Of a stretch of DNA of 64,000 nt, positions 47,708 through 56,607 are shown one piece after another (the first letter of the stretch is position 1; every line of letters starts with the position of its first letter). The stretch lies in assembly GCF_001650495.1 (NCBI RefSeq), contig NZ_LWCS01000098.1:62001-126000 (forward strand), in the 5' to 3' direction. A program made the translations under genes and the position numbers. The notes under the pieces were generated by a model, which had not been told where the DNA came from, ran no database searches, and saw only the letters and a list, made by a program, of their open reading frames with translations. Source of the DNA: Mycolicibacterium iranicum. GTDB lineage: Bacteria; Actinomycetota; Actinomycetes; Mycobacteriales; Mycobacteriaceae.

Positions 47708-47716
47708 GTGTGACAC
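47708..47716. promoter_or_regulatory. Small palindrome at the tetR 5' end
   Basis: GTGTGACAC is a GTGT-G-ACAC palindrome just upstream of the tetR start. Its GTGACAC part recurs inverted as GTGTCAC at 47754-47760. Possible paired operator half-sites; inferred from symmetry only. Confidence 0.3.
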
Positions 47717-47770
47717 AAAACGAGATCAGTGCTCTTGAATTTCCCTATCAGGCGTGTCACCGTAGAAAGA

Positions 47771-47785
47771 GAGAGCGGTGCTCTC
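47771..47785. promoter_or_regulatory. Inverted repeat in the tetR divergent region
   Basis: GAGAGC and GCTCTC arms with a 3-nt centre lie 20 nt upstream of the ATG at 47806. It could be an operator of the divergent TetR regulator or a small leader hairpin. Confidence 0.4.
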
Positions 47786-47805
47786 GATTGAGAAGGGACA
47801 GACCC

Positions 47806-48246
47806 ATGGCAGATCGCTACGACCAACCCGGATTGGGAGCGCGGATCTTCAACGAAGCGATCCGCAGGCTCGCAGAGGCCGGGATCAGCATTCAAGGCAG
47901 TACCGCGGTGCGGGTTCGCGGACGCACGAGTGGCCGGCTGCGCGGAGTCGTGGTCAACGTATTGACGGTCGACGGGCGCCGCTACCTCGTATCACCGCGC
48001 GGCAACACTCAATGGGCACGCAATGCGAGGGCTGCCGGCACTGTCGAGGTGGGACCGCGGCGCAATTCCCGCACGCACGAAATCGCCGAGGTGCCCGACT
48101 CCGCGAAGCCGGAACTTTTCAAGCCCTATCTGGACCGCTGGTATTGGCAGGTCAAGGGACACATGGGCGGCCTGACGCCGCAGTCGAGCCGTGAGGAGAT
48201 GTGTCGCGCGGCGTCATCGATCCCGGTGTTCGAGCTCGTCGGTTAA
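47806..48246 (+). CDS. Deazaflavin-dependent nitroreductase-family protein (DUF385)
   Basis: A 146-residue protein with the split-barrel fold of the F420-dependent Ddn/DUF385 family. The core reads RVRGRTSGRLRG, VNVLTVDGRRYLVSPRGNTQWARNARA, then an EIAEVPDSAKPELFKPYL segment. Such proteins bind coenzyme F420 and reduce various substrates, or are of unknown function. The ATG at 47806 has AAGGGA 7 nt upstream. The gene is divergent from tetR and may be its target. Its stop overlaps the stop of the convergent secreted protein (TTAA shared), leaving no room for a terminator between them. Confidence 0.82.
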   Translation: MADRYDQPGLGARIFNEAIRRLAEAGISIQGSTAVRVRGRTSGRLRGVVVNVLTVDGRRYLVSPRGNTQWARNARAAGTVEVGPRRNSRTHEIAEVPDSAKPELFKPYLDRWYWQVKGHMGGLTPQSSREEMCRAASSIPVFELVG

Positions 48247-48971
48247 GGCGCGACGGGCGGGAGTTGGGCCGATGCGGCGGAGATGGTGTCCGCCTGGGCC
48301 TGCTGGCTGGCGGCCTGCCACGAGATCGCGGCAGGGAATGTGCCCCAGGTGCTGTTGAACAGGCCGATCAGGACGGTGCGGCCGTCGGGGAGCGTGGTGT
48401 AGACCGGGCCGCCCGAATCACCCTTGCGGCTCACCACGCCGTTGGCCATCGTGAACCATCCGTTGTTGACCGACTCGATCGTGCCGCAGCTCTCCCCGGT
48501 GACGACGCCGAAGTGGCATACCGGCATTCCGTTCGCGGGCAGTACCCCCGGATCGGTCACCAGTACCTTGCCGCCGGGCAGCACGTTGTTGACCATCACG
48601 CCGGGGTGGAGGTGGATGACCTCCCAGTCGGTGATCTGGTGGTTCGTATCGACCGTCATACCGTCGGGCGTGTTGTCGCGGAACGTGCCCTGCGTGCCGA
48701 TCGGGGCTCCGAACTTGTCCGAGACAGTCCCCGAGGCTCGGCAATGCCCTGCGGTATAGGCGATCCGGGTCTGCGGATCGACGTATCCCAGCGTGCACAG
48801 CACGGTGTCCTGGTGAATCTCCATGCCGGGAAAGACGAGGACGCCGGGCTGCGCGTGCGCAGCCGGTGAGGAGAGCACGACGAGGAATAGCGGGGCGAAC
48901 AGCGCCAGCAACAGCTGTAGTGGCCGCCTCGGCGACCGCGCGGACGTGGATACAGACCCTGAAAAAGACAC
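48243..48971 (-). CDS. Secreted trypsin-like (S1 family) protein, Rv1815-like
   Basis: A 242-residue exported protein. The signal peptide (about 1-40) has an Arg pair, a hydrophobic core LQLLLALFAPLFLVVL and an AHA-Q cleavage zone. Trypsin-like elements follow: AYTAGHC (His), an Asp candidate in TDWEVIHL, and RKGDSGGPV (Ser). Cys residues flank the His and occur in ESCGTIE, so disulfides are possible. It corresponds in place and size to Rv1815 (221 residues). Substrate is unknown. The GTG start has GGAGGGG 3-5 nt upstream. A TTGACA promoter lies about 75 nt upstream of it. Confidence 0.85.
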   Translation of the reverse strand: MSFSGSVSTSARSPRRPLQLLLALFAPLFLVVLSSPAAHAQPGVLVFPGMEIHQDTVLCTLGYVDPQTRIAYTAGHCRASGTVSDKFGAPIGTQGTFRDNTPDGMTVDTNHQITDWEVIHLHPGVMVNNVLPGGKVLVTDPGVLPANGMPVCHFGVVTGESCGTIESVNNGWFTMANGVVSRKGDSGGPVYTTLPDGRTVLIGLFNSTWGTFPAAISWQAASQQAQADTISAASAQLPPVAP

Positions 48972-49046
48972 TGCCCCTCCGACCCGTGATGACCCGATTC
49001 ACCAGTACCCGCAGGCAGGGCTGGTGTAACTGGGTCATCGCGGTGG

Positions 49047-49076
49047 GATAAAGCGGCGTTACACGAGAGTTGTCAA
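49047..49076 (-). promoter_or_regulatory. Promoter of the secreted trypsin-like gene
   Basis: A consensus TTGACA (49071-49076) and TTTATC (49047-49052) separated by 18 nt, reading toward the gene at 48243-48971. The leader would be about 70 nt. Confidence 0.55.
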
Positions 49077-49085
49077 AACGCGATC

Positions 49086-50516
49086 TCAGGAGTCGAATCC
49101 GAGACCCGCGGCGTCGAGGGTCCGCAGCAGCAGATTGCGCCGCCCGGCGGAGTGGTCGGCGCGGTCCAGGGACCACCGGGTGGCCTGGATGCCGACACTG
49201 GCCAGCGGCTCCGGCGGGAACGGCAACGGCTTCTTGCGCACCATCTCCAACTCGGTGCGCGGTGTCGGCGTGCCGTCCAGCAGATCCAGGCACACGTCGG
49301 CGGCAAACCGAGCGGCCCCGACACCGAGTCCGGTGAAGCCGTTGACGTAGGCCACCCGGCCTTCGCGAGCCAGTCCCCAGTGCGCGCAGAACCGGGTGTT
49401 GGTGTCGATCGCACCCGCCCACCGATGGGTGAACCGGACGTCGTCGAGTTGCGGGAAGGTGATGAAGAAGTGGGCGGCCAGTCGCCGGTAGGACTGCTGC
49501 CGGTCCTCATAGGAGGAGTTGACACGCCTGCCGAAGTGGTAGACGGCATCGTAGCCGCCCCAGACGATCCTGTTGTCCTTGCTCAGCCGGTAGTAGTGGA
49601 ACTGGTTGGCGGAGTCGCCGATCCCCTGCCTGCCGCGCCATCCGATGCGGCTCATCTGCTCGTCGGTCAGCGGCTCGGTGGCCAGTACGTAGTCGTAGAC
49701 GGGCACCGTGTAGAGCCGGTTGCGCTTCAGCAGGCTCGGATACACGTTGGTGGCCAGCACGACCTGCCTGCACAGGATCGCCGATCCGTCGGTGTACACG
49801 CGCACCGCAGCGCCTCCCGACTCGATGCGCGACGCGGTGGTGTGCTCGTAGATCTCGACCCCGGCCTCGCGGCAGACCCGCGCAAGTTCCAGCGCCAGCT
49901 TCGCGGGGTTGACGATCGCGCAGGACTCGGCGCTCAACAGGCCCGCGAGAAAGGTCGGGGACTGCACCTGATCACGGATCTGTTCGAGGTCGAGGAAGGC
50001 GCCGTGGCCTTCGGCGGCGGCGTCGTGAAGCCACTGCACCTGATGCGGTTCAGTGGCGACGCCGAGCATGCCGGTGCGCTCCCATTCGACATCCATGCCC
50101 AGTTCGCCGATCTCGGTCTGCATCCCGTCGAGGTTCTCCATGCCCATCGCCTCGAGGGTGTCGATCTCGTTGGGCCAGCGCGTCTTTCCGTTCTCGTACC
50201 CGTGGGTCAGGCTCGCGTCGACGAATCCGCCGTTGCGCCCGGAAGCGGCCCACCCGATGCGGTCGGCCTCGATGAGCACGATGCGGCGGTCGGGGTGACG
50301 CCGCGCCGCATGCAACGCGCTCCACAGACCGGTGTAGCCACCGCCGACGACGAGCAGGTCGCACGTGACGGGACCTGCAGTGGAGGGGAAGTCCGGGCGG
50401 GGGACGTCCAGCCACATCGATCCGAACGTGGTCTCGGCGAGTGACCGGTCGATCAGCGCGGGGTCGACGGGGGCATCGAAAACGGTCTCCACTCGTGCCA
50501 CATTACGACGTGGCAT
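49086..50516 (-). CDS. DAO-family FAD oxidoreductase (PuuB/DadA-like)
   Basis: A 476-residue flavoenzyme of the D-amino-acid/amine oxidase family. It has CDLLVVGGGYTGLWSALHAAR (dinucleotide-binding motif, near 52), EADRIGWAASGRNGGFVD near 85, and the C-terminal RVAYVNGFTGLGVGAARFAADV. The SGRNGG motif is typical of gamma-glutamylputrescine oxidase-like proteins. It would oxidise an amine or amino acid; the substrate is not predictable. The ATG at 50516 has AGGGA 5 nt upstream and overlaps the upstream desaturase gene by 14 nt, so the two are likely co-expressed. Confidence 0.85.
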   Translation of the reverse strand: MPRRNVARVETVFDAPVDPALIDRSLAETTFGSMWLDVPRPDFPSTAGPVTCDLLVVGGGYTGLWSALHAARRHPDRRIVLIEADRIGWAASGRNGGFVDASLTHGYENGKTRWPNEIDTLEAMGMENLDGMQTEIGELGMDVEWERTGMLGVATEPHQVQWLHDAAAEGHGAFLDLEQIRDQVQSPTFLAGLLSAESCAIVNPAKLALELARVCREAGVEIYEHTTASRIESGGAAVRVYTDGSAILCRQVVLATNVYPSLLKRNRLYTVPVYDYVLATEPLTDEQMSRIGWRGRQGIGDSANQFHYYRLSKDNRIVWGGYDAVYHFGRRVNSSYEDRQQSYRRLAAHFFITFPQLDDVRFTHRWAGAIDTNTRFCAHWGLAREGRVAYVNGFTGLGVGAARFAADVCLDLLDGTPTPRTELEMVRKKPLPFPPEPLASVGIQATRWSLDRADHSAGRRNLLLRTLDAAGLGFDS

Positions 50517-51438
50517 GGGCTTCCCTGGCCGGGCTGGGCTCAGCCGTGGGCTCCCAACCGGGAGGGCCGAAGATGTAGCCGAGCTTGGCGCGCAGTCCAC
50601 GGGCGGCACGCACATCGCGCCCGATCGCCGCGTACTCGCGTGTCTGTAGTTTCCAGATGTTGAAGGTGTTCACAGGCTTGGTGAGGCCGTAGTGGGGACG
50701 GAACTGCTCGGCCTGGAAGCTGCCGAACAACCGATCCCAGATGATGAGGATTCCACCGTAGTTCTTGTCCAGATAGAGCTGATCCATCCCGTGGTGGACG
50801 CGGTGGTGCGACGGCGTGTTGAAGATGAACTCGAAAGGCCGCCAGAGCTTTCCGATGCGCTCGGTATGTATCCAGAACTGGTAGATCAGGTTGAGCGAGA
50901 AGCTGAAGAACACCATCCACGGCGGGACGCCCAGCAGAGGCAACGGGAGCCACATCAGGATCTCTCCGCTGTTGTTCCACTTCTGGCGCAGTGCCGTGGC
51001 GAAGTTGAAGTACCGGCTGGAGTGGTGGGCCTGATGGGTGGCCCAGATCAACCGAACCCGGTGCGCCGTCCGGTGATAGGCATAAAACAGCACATCGACA
51101 CCCAGGATTGCGATGACCCACGTGTACCACTGCGAGGCCGACAACTGCCATGGCGCCACGTAGGCGAACACTGCCGCATATCCCAAGAGCGCCAGAAACT
51201 TCCACGCGCCCATCGTGGCCACTGACACCAGCCCCATCGAGATGCTGGCCCACGAGTCCCGTGTGTGATAGGCGCCGCTAGGAGGGCCTTCATCTCTTGA
51301 ATCTTCTGAGTCCTCTGATTCGAGGTGCTCGAGCTTGCGGGCGGCGGTCCATTCGATGATGAGCAGCAGCAGGAAGAAGGGGATGGCGAACAGCACGGGG
51401 TCACGCATCTGCGGCGGAAGGAAATCCAGGAACTCCAC
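50503..51438 (-). CDS. Sterol desaturase/fatty acid hydroxylase-family membrane protein
   Basis: A 311-residue membrane di-iron enzyme. The His clusters are HRTAH, HQAHH and HRVHH, the classic HxxxH, HxxHH and HxxHH set. At least four hydrophobic helices surround them (about 14-30, 65-100, 105-120, 160-190). It corresponds to Rv1814 (annotated erg3, C-5 sterol desaturase) by position next to the Rv1815-Rv1817 relatives, but the real substrate in mycobacteria is not established. I prefer the GTG at 51438 (GGAGG 8 nt upstream) to a GTG at 51447. An Asp/Glu/Ser-rich insert (about 42-55) follows the first helix. Confidence 0.87.
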   Translation of the reverse strand: MEFLDFLPPQMRDPVLFAIPFFLLLLIIEWTAARKLEHLESEDSEDSRDEGPPSGAYHTRDSWASISMGLVSVATMGAWKFLALLGYAAVFAYVAPWQLSASQWYTWVIAILGVDVLFYAYHRTAHRVRLIWATHQAHHSSRYFNFATALRQKWNNSGEILMWLPLPLLGVPPWMVFFSFSLNLIYQFWIHTERIGKLWRPFEFIFNTPSHHRVHHGMDQLYLDKNYGGILIIWDRLFGSFQAEQFRPHYGLTKPVNTFNIWKLQTREYAAIGRDVRAARGLRAKLGYIFGPPGWEPTAEPSPAREAHATS

Positions 51439-51469
51439 GGCGAGCACCTCCGAGGTGAGTGTACGGCGG

Positions 51470-53041
51470 TCAGAGGAAGCTCAGGACGTCGTCGCCCCAG
51501 GCGCGGCGCACGTGGGCGTCGAGGTCGTCGACCACCGCGTCGTGTGTGTCGATGACCAGCGTCGCGCGGTCGTCGGCGTCGTAGGGACGCCAGCGTGGTT
51601 CACCCGCGGGTCCGTCCGGTGAGCCGTGGGTGGCGAAGTTCGCCCAGCGGGTCTGCATCCGCCGTGAGACCTCGGTGCCCGCCTTGCGGCCGCCGAGTGC
51701 GAATGTCGGATCTTTGCGGCCCGAGCCGAGATTGCCCCACACGAACGGCAGTTCGGTGGCGTGGGCGGCGTGCAGCCTCGCGAGTCGCAGCAACGGCGTC
51801 GCGAAGTCGAACCGGTAGAGGTACACGGGCGCGACGGTGCGGTGGCCGTCGGCGAACCAGATCGACGGCATGCGGAAGCCCAGGTCGCTAGTGAGGCCGA
51901 GGCCTTTGGTCTTGCCGCGGCCGCGATAGGTGCCCTTCAGCACATCTTCGGTGGGCAGCGGCAGTCCTGGCTGCTCGGCGGCGATTTCGGCGAACATGGC
52001 CTTGATGGACTCCGGCGCGATCGGCATCAGCGGCGACTTCATGTACCGGAACAGTGCGGCCTCGTTCTTGTTGGTGCCGATGATCAGCGGGACGGCGTGG
52101 GTTTTGCCGTTTCGGGCCAGGTTCACCGGATAGTCCGGAAGCAGGTCGCCGTCCACGGTCGGGGTGAAGGCGAGGGTGCCGGGCTTGCGCAGCGGAACCT
52201 CGTTGAACACCGTCCGCGACGCCTCGATCAGAACCTGCAGGGGAGCGTCGGCCAGCCTCGGGAGGTCGTCCCGCCCGGCGCCGAGCACCTCGAGGAACCG
52301 TTCGGCGACCCCGCCGGCGCGGCCGAGATCGTAGGTCGATGTCGCAGGGGAACTTTGGGCGATCGCCGCACTGAACAATCCCGCCGCGGCCGGGCTCCCG
52401 AGCAGCGACGTGACGATGCCCCCGCCTGCCGATTCACCGAAGAGCGTGACCCTGCCCGGGTCGCCGCCGAATGCGGCGATGTTCTCACGCACCCAGTGCA
52501 GCGCGGCGATGACGTCGCGCAGACCGATGTTGGTCGCGAACCGTCGGGTGTCGGCGCCGACCGTGGACAGCTCCAGGAACCCGAGTGCGCCGAGCCGGTA
52601 GTTCACGGTGACGACGACGACGTCGCCTCCGGTGGCCAGCGCACGGCCGTGATACAGCGGCTGGCTGGCCGAACCGAGCACGTAGGCGCCGCCGTGCACC
52701 CACACCATGACCGGCTTGTCGTCGCCGGGCTGCGTGCGGGAGGGCGCCCACACGTTCAGGGCGAGGAAGTCCTCGCCCTGCGGTGCGCCGAGGTCGAGAG
52801 GAATCTTGGGGTCGGTGGGCTGCGGACAGACCGGACCGACCCGCGCGGCGTCCGCCGGTTCGGTCCAGGCGGCCGGCGGCTCGGGTGCGCGCCAGCGCAG
52901 TTCCCCGACCGGGGCCGCGGCGTAACGAATACCCTTCCAGGACTTGACGATTCCGTCGTCGACACCCCGAACCGGGCCGTTCGTGGTGTCCACGACGGGG
53001 CGGTCGTCTCTTGCGCTGCGGGCGGTCGCCTCCGCGGTCAT
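51470..53041 (-). CDS. Type B carboxylesterase
   Basis: A 523-residue carboxylesterase/lipase. VWVHGGAYVLGS gives the oxyanion hole, FGESAGGGIV holds the nucleophile Ser (near 206), NKNEAALF the acidic residue and ATELPFVWGN the His. The N-terminal GPVRGV and FKGIRYAAAPVGELRW-like segment (WKGIRYAAAP) are standard. No signal peptide, so it is probably cytosolic. It would hydrolyse carboxylic esters or amides with broad choice. The ATG has AAGGAG 7 nt upstream. It lies 31 bp upstream of the desaturase gene and 77 bp after the MFS gene, so a shared transcript is possible. Confidence 0.9.
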   Translation of the reverse strand: MTAEATARSARDDRPVVDTTNGPVRGVDDGIVKSWKGIRYAAAPVGELRWRAPEPPAAWTEPADAARVGPVCPQPTDPKIPLDLGAPQGEDFLALNVWAPSRTQPGDDKPVMVWVHGGAYVLGSASQPLYHGRALATGGDVVVVTVNYRLGALGFLELSTVGADTRRFATNIGLRDVIAALHWVRENIAAFGGDPGRVTLFGESAGGGIVTSLLGSPAAAGLFSAAIAQSSPATSTYDLGRAGGVAERFLEVLGAGRDDLPRLADAPLQVLIEASRTVFNEVPLRKPGTLAFTPTVDGDLLPDYPVNLARNGKTHAVPLIIGTNKNEAALFRYMKSPLMPIAPESIKAMFAEIAAEQPGLPLPTEDVLKGTYRGRGKTKGLGLTSDLGFRMPSIWFADGHRTVAPVYLYRFDFATPLLRLARLHAAHATELPFVWGNLGSGRKDPTFALGGRKAGTEVSRRMQTRWANFATHGSPDGPAGEPRWRPYDADDRATLVIDTHDAVVDDLDAHVRRAWGDDVLSFL

Positions 53042-53118
53042 GCCGAGCTCCTTCGACTAATCGGTACGCCAGTGTACCAGCGGTGTGTGGCACCGACATT
53101 CTCGCTGCTGGCAGCTCT

Positions 53119-54306
53119 CTAGCGTCGCCGCCCACTCAGCGCCCCGGCCAGCACGATCACCGCGACGCCTGCGACCGGGACCGTGAGCAGTCCGATCCGC
53201 AGGCTGCTCGCGTCCGCGACCACGCCGACGATCAGTGGGGCCCCGAGAAATCCGAGACGCATCAACCAGGTCAGCAGCGTCAGCCCGGTGCCGGCCCGCA
53301 GCCCCGGCAACTCGTCGGCCGCGCGCATGGCAGCGGGGACCACCGTGGCGACACCGAGGCCGGCGGCGGCGAACCCGGCGATCGTGCCCGGCACCGTCGG
53401 GAAGGCCAGCGCGATGCCCATTCCGACCGCGGTGAGGACGCCGCCGGCGCGTGCCACCGCCCGGTCTCCGAACCGGTCGACGAGCCGGTCGCCGACCATC
53501 CTGCCGACGAACATGAACCCGACGAGGGCGACGTAGCCGAGCGCCGCGACCGGGCCTGGGGCACCCAGGCTGTCCCGCAGATAGAGGGTGGCCCAGGACG
53601 AGCCGGCGTCCTCGACCGTGGCGCCCGCCACGGCAGTTCCCACCAGGGCCGCCAACGTGAGGTAGACCAACCCGCCCGCCTTGGTGCCGCGCCCGTTCTG
53701 CGTTGCGGGGTGGCCGTCGTGGTCGGGGCCGCGTAACAGATGGGGGTAGGCGCCGGCGACGACGGCGCAGAACAGCACCGCCGCGAACCCCAGGTGGATT
53801 CCCCGCGGAATGTGCAGCGCGATGGCGGCCGCGCCCATCAGGCCGCCGAGGATGGCCCCCACGGCCCAGATCGCGTGCAGCGAATTGATGATCGACCGAC
53901 CGTAGTTGCGTTGCAGGCGAAGACCGTTGACGTTCTGGGCGACGTCGGTGATCGCGTCGCACGCGCCCGCGAACAGCAGGGCGGCCGCAAAGAGAAGGGG
54001 TGTCGCGGCCACCCCGGCGACCACGATCAGCGTGGCCAACGCCACCGTCGTGACGACGGCCACGCGCGCGGACTGGAAGCGCCGCACCAGCGCGCCCGCG
54101 GCGAGGCCCGCCAGCAACGCCCCCACGGAGAACGAGGCGACCGCCGCACCGTAGGCGGCGTTCGACATCTCCAGGTCGGCTTTGATCTCGGGGAAACGCG
54201 GCAGCAGGTTGGCGAACAGTGCCCCGTTGGTGAGGAACAGCGCGGCGGCGGCGATCCGGGCCCGCCCATTTGGCATCTTGCCGCCGGTCAGCGGTTCAGA
54301 CGCCAT
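53119..54306 (-). CDS. MFS transporter, YbjJ-like
   Basis: A 395-residue major facilitator protein with about 12 hydrophobic helices. Early motifs are LFANLLPRFPEIKADLEMSNAAYG and, in the loop between helices 2 and 3, GALVRRFQSARV (motif A remnant). It resembles the YbjJ group of permeases of unknown substrate. The ATG at 54306 is preferred; the frame extends upstream to 54723 but there overlaps malQ, which is clearly coding. It is divergent from malQ over 67 bp. No regulator is adjacent. Confidence 0.83.
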   Translation of the reverse strand: MASEPLTGGKMPNGRARIAAAALFLTNGALFANLLPRFPEIKADLEMSNAAYGAAVASFSVGALLAGLAAGALVRRFQSARVAVVTTVALATLIVVAGVAATPLLFAAALLFAGACDAITDVAQNVNGLRLQRNYGRSIINSLHAIWAVGAILGGLMGAAAIALHIPRGIHLGFAAVLFCAVVAGAYPHLLRGPDHDGHPATQNGRGTKAGGLVYLTLAALVGTAVAGATVEDAGSSWATLYLRDSLGAPGPVAALGYVALVGFMFVGRMVGDRLVDRFGDRAVARAGGVLTAVGMGIALAFPTVPGTIAGFAAAGLGVATVVPAAMRAADELPGLRAGTGLTLLTWLMRLGFLGAPLIVGVVADASSLRIGLLTVPVAGVAVIVLAGALSGRRR

Positions 54307-54373
54307 GACGGTCGACCCTACCGTCGACATCTTCGACAGTTGCGAACGGGTTTTACAGGGCAAGATTGGCGCC

Positions 54374-56518
54374 ATGTCCGATGACACCGCGCCGTCCGAA
54401 TCGCTGATCGAGCTGGCGCAGCGGTACGGGGTGGCGACCGAATACACCGATTGGACCCACCGTGGGGTCACGGTGTCCGCTTCGACCCTGATCGCGGTGC
54501 TGGATGCGCTCGGGGTCCCGGCCGCCACCGAAGCGGACCGCGCCGACGCCCTGGCCGCACACGATCGCGACCACTGGGCACGTCCGTTGCCTCCGACCAT
54601 CGTCGGACGCTCGGGCACCACCACCCCGTTCTGGGTCCACGTCACCCACGGCGACCCGGCCAGGCTGTGGTTGCGACTCGAAGACGGCAGCGTGCGCACC
54701 GGCGTTCGGCAACTCGAAAACAACAGGCCCCCTTACGATCTCGACGGAAGACTGATCGGCGAGGCCACTTTCGAGCTACCGGCGGACCTGCCGATCGGCT
54801 ATCACCGGCTGCATCTTCAGGTCGGCTCCTCCGACATCAGCACCACGGTGATCGTGTCTCCGTCCACCCTGCTGCGGTCGGTCCGACTGGCGACCGGGCG
54901 GACATGGGGACTGGCCACCCAGCTCTACAGCATCCGCTCTCGGAAGTCCTGGGGCACAGGTGATTTGACTGATCTCACCGACCTCGCTGTGTGGTCGGCG
55001 GCCAGGTACGGCGCGGGTTTCGTGCTCGCCAATCCGCTGCACGCAGCAGCGCCCGTCGCTCCGATGGAGCCGTCGCCGTACCTGCCCACGTCGCGGCGGT
55101 TCGTGAATCCGCTGTATCTGCGGGTCGAGGCGGTGCCCGAGTTCGCCTACATCCGGCACCGCAGTCGCATCCGCAAGGCCCAGGCGCAGGTGCAGGCCCG
55201 CGCCAACCGGTCGAACCAGATCGACCGCGACGCCGCGTGGAAGGCCAAACGCGCCGCACTGGAGACGCTGTATCTGGTCGAACTGTCCGACGGCCGCGAG
55301 ATCGCCTATCAGGCATTCCAAGACCGCCAGGGGCGCAGCCTCGACGACTTCGCGACCTGGTGCGCGCTGGCCGAGCACTATGGGGAGGACTGGCACCAGT
55401 GGCCTGAGGAACTGCAGCATCCGCGCAACGACGCGGTGGCCGCGTTCGCCGAGCAGCACGCTGCGGAGGTGGATTTCCATCGCTGGATGCAATGGCTGGT
55501 CGACGAACAGTTGTCGGCCGCTCAGGACGCTGCCGTGCAGGCAGGCATGGAGCTGGGCATCATGCACGATCTCGCCGTAGGCGTCGATCCGGACGGTGCC
55601 GACGCCTGGGCTCTGCAAGATGTGCTGGCACTGGGCGTCACCGCGGGAGCTCCGCCGGACGAGTTCAATCAGCTGGGTCAGGACTGGTCGCAGCCGCCGT
55701 GGCGCCCCGACCGCCTCGCTGACGTGGCGTACGAGCCGTTCCGCGCTCTCGTCAGCGCCGTGTTGCGGCATGCGGGCGGCGTCCGCATCGATCACATCAT
55801 CGGCCTGTTCCGGCTCTGGTGGATCCCGAAGGGATCTCTACCCACGGTCGGCACGTATGTGCGCTACGACCACGAGGCGATGATCGGCATCGTCGCACTG
55901 GAGGCGCACCGGGCCGGTGCCGTCGTCGTCGGCGAGGATCTCGGCACCGTCGAGCCGTGGGTGCGTGACTATCTTCGCGATCGCGGGCTGTTCGGCACCT
56001 CGATTCTGTGGTTCGAGATGACCGACGGAGGCCGCGAACCGCTGCCTGCCGACCGGTGGCGGGAGTACTGCCTGTCTGCGGTGACGACGCATGACCTGCC
56101 GCCGACCGCGGGTTATCTGGCCGGCGAGCATGTCAGGCTGCGTGATGAACTCGGCCTGCTCACCCGCACGGCCGACGAAGAGCTGGCCGGCGACCGCGCC
56201 CACCAGCAAGCCTGGCTCGCGGAGTTGCGGCGCGTCGGGCTGCTCGCCGAGGGCGACGAGGACACCGACCATGTGGTGCTCGCCTTGCACCGCTATCTGG
56301 GGCGCACGCCGTCGCGGCTGCTGTCCCTGTCTCTGGCCGATGCCGTCGGCGAGGTGCGCACCCAGAACCAGCCGGGCACGACCGACGAATACCCCAACTG
56401 GCGGGTGCCGCTGGGCGGTCCGACGGGCAAGCAGATCCTCCTCGAGGACATCTTCGTCGACCCGAGGGCTGCGACGTTGTGCGAGGCGATGCGATCAGCG
56501 GTCACGCCGCGGAGCTGA
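54374..56518 (+). CDS. malQ: 4-alpha-glucanotransferase (amylomaltase, GH77)
   Basis: A 714-residue GH77 enzyme that transfers alpha-1,4-glucan segments between maltodextrins, in the cytosol. Catalytic segments are GVRIDHIIGLFRLWWIP (nucleophile Asp), VVVGEDLGTVEPWV (acid/base Glu) and TTHDLPPTAGYLAG (third Asp). The N-terminal 150 residues form the extra beta-rich domain seen in long bacterial MalQ. M. tuberculosis MalQ is 724 residues. The ATG at 54374 begins MSDDTAPSESLIELAQRYGV; the frame upstream is open but antisense to the MFS gene. A GC hairpin follows the stop. No maltose genes are near, so it stands alone here. Confidence 0.94.
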   Translation: MSDDTAPSESLIELAQRYGVATEYTDWTHRGVTVSASTLIAVLDALGVPAATEADRADALAAHDRDHWARPLPPTIVGRSGTTTPFWVHVTHGDPARLWLRLEDGSVRTGVRQLENNRPPYDLDGRLIGEATFELPADLPIGYHRLHLQVGSSDISTTVIVSPSTLLRSVRLATGRTWGLATQLYSIRSRKSWGTGDLTDLTDLAVWSAARYGAGFVLANPLHAAAPVAPMEPSPYLPTSRRFVNPLYLRVEAVPEFAYIRHRSRIRKAQAQVQARANRSNQIDRDAAWKAKRAALETLYLVELSDGREIAYQAFQDRQGRSLDDFATWCALAEHYGEDWHQWPEELQHPRNDAVAAFAEQHAAEVDFHRWMQWLVDEQLSAAQDAAVQAGMELGIMHDLAVGVDPDGADAWALQDVLALGVTAGAPPDEFNQLGQDWSQPPWRPDRLADVAYEPFRALVSAVLRHAGGVRIDHIIGLFRLWWIPKGSLPTVGTYVRYDHEAMIGIVALEAHRAGAVVVGEDLGTVEPWVRDYLRDRGLFGTSILWFEMTDGGREPLPADRWREYCLSAVTTHDLPPTAGYLAGEHVRLRDELGLLTRTADEELAGDRAHQQAWLAELRRVGLLAEGDEDTDHVVLALHRYLGRTPSRLLSLSLADAVGEVRTQNQPGTTDEYPNWRVPLGGPTGKQILLEDIFVDPRAATLCEAMRSAVTPRS

Positions 56519-56520
56519 CC

Positions 56521-56549
56521 CGGCGGGCAAGACGCAGCCTTCCCCGCCG
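56521..56549 (+). terminator. Hairpin after malQ
   Basis: CGGCGGG and CCCGCCG arms, 15-nt loop, 3 nt after the malQ stop. There is no U tract. Placed to separate malQ from the regulated sugar-acid gene downstream. Confidence 0.45.
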
Positions 56550-56559
56550 CCCTCCTTAC

Positions 56560-56591
56560 TTGTATGATGAGTTACGTTACTTGTCATACAA
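56560..56591. promoter_or_regulatory. Twin FadR-type operator sites over the dehydratase promoter
   Basis: TTGTCATACAA (56581-56591) matches the FadR-subfamily GntR pattern TNGTNNNACNA exactly. TTGTATGATGA (56560-56570) matches it with one mismatch, 21 bp (two turns) away. The outer parts also form an inverted repeat, TTGTATGA and TCATACAA. A TATGAT -10 (56563-56568) lies inside the first site. The FadR-type regulator encoded at 57765 is the obvious binder. Confidence 0.65.
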
Positions 56592-56607
56592 CTAAGTTGA
56601 GGTTCCC

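Noticed and set aside
54307-54373. malQ promoter with TTGCGA as -35
   Set aside because: A -35-like TTGCGA is present at 54340-54345, but the partner -10 (AAGATT) is poor and spacing is short.
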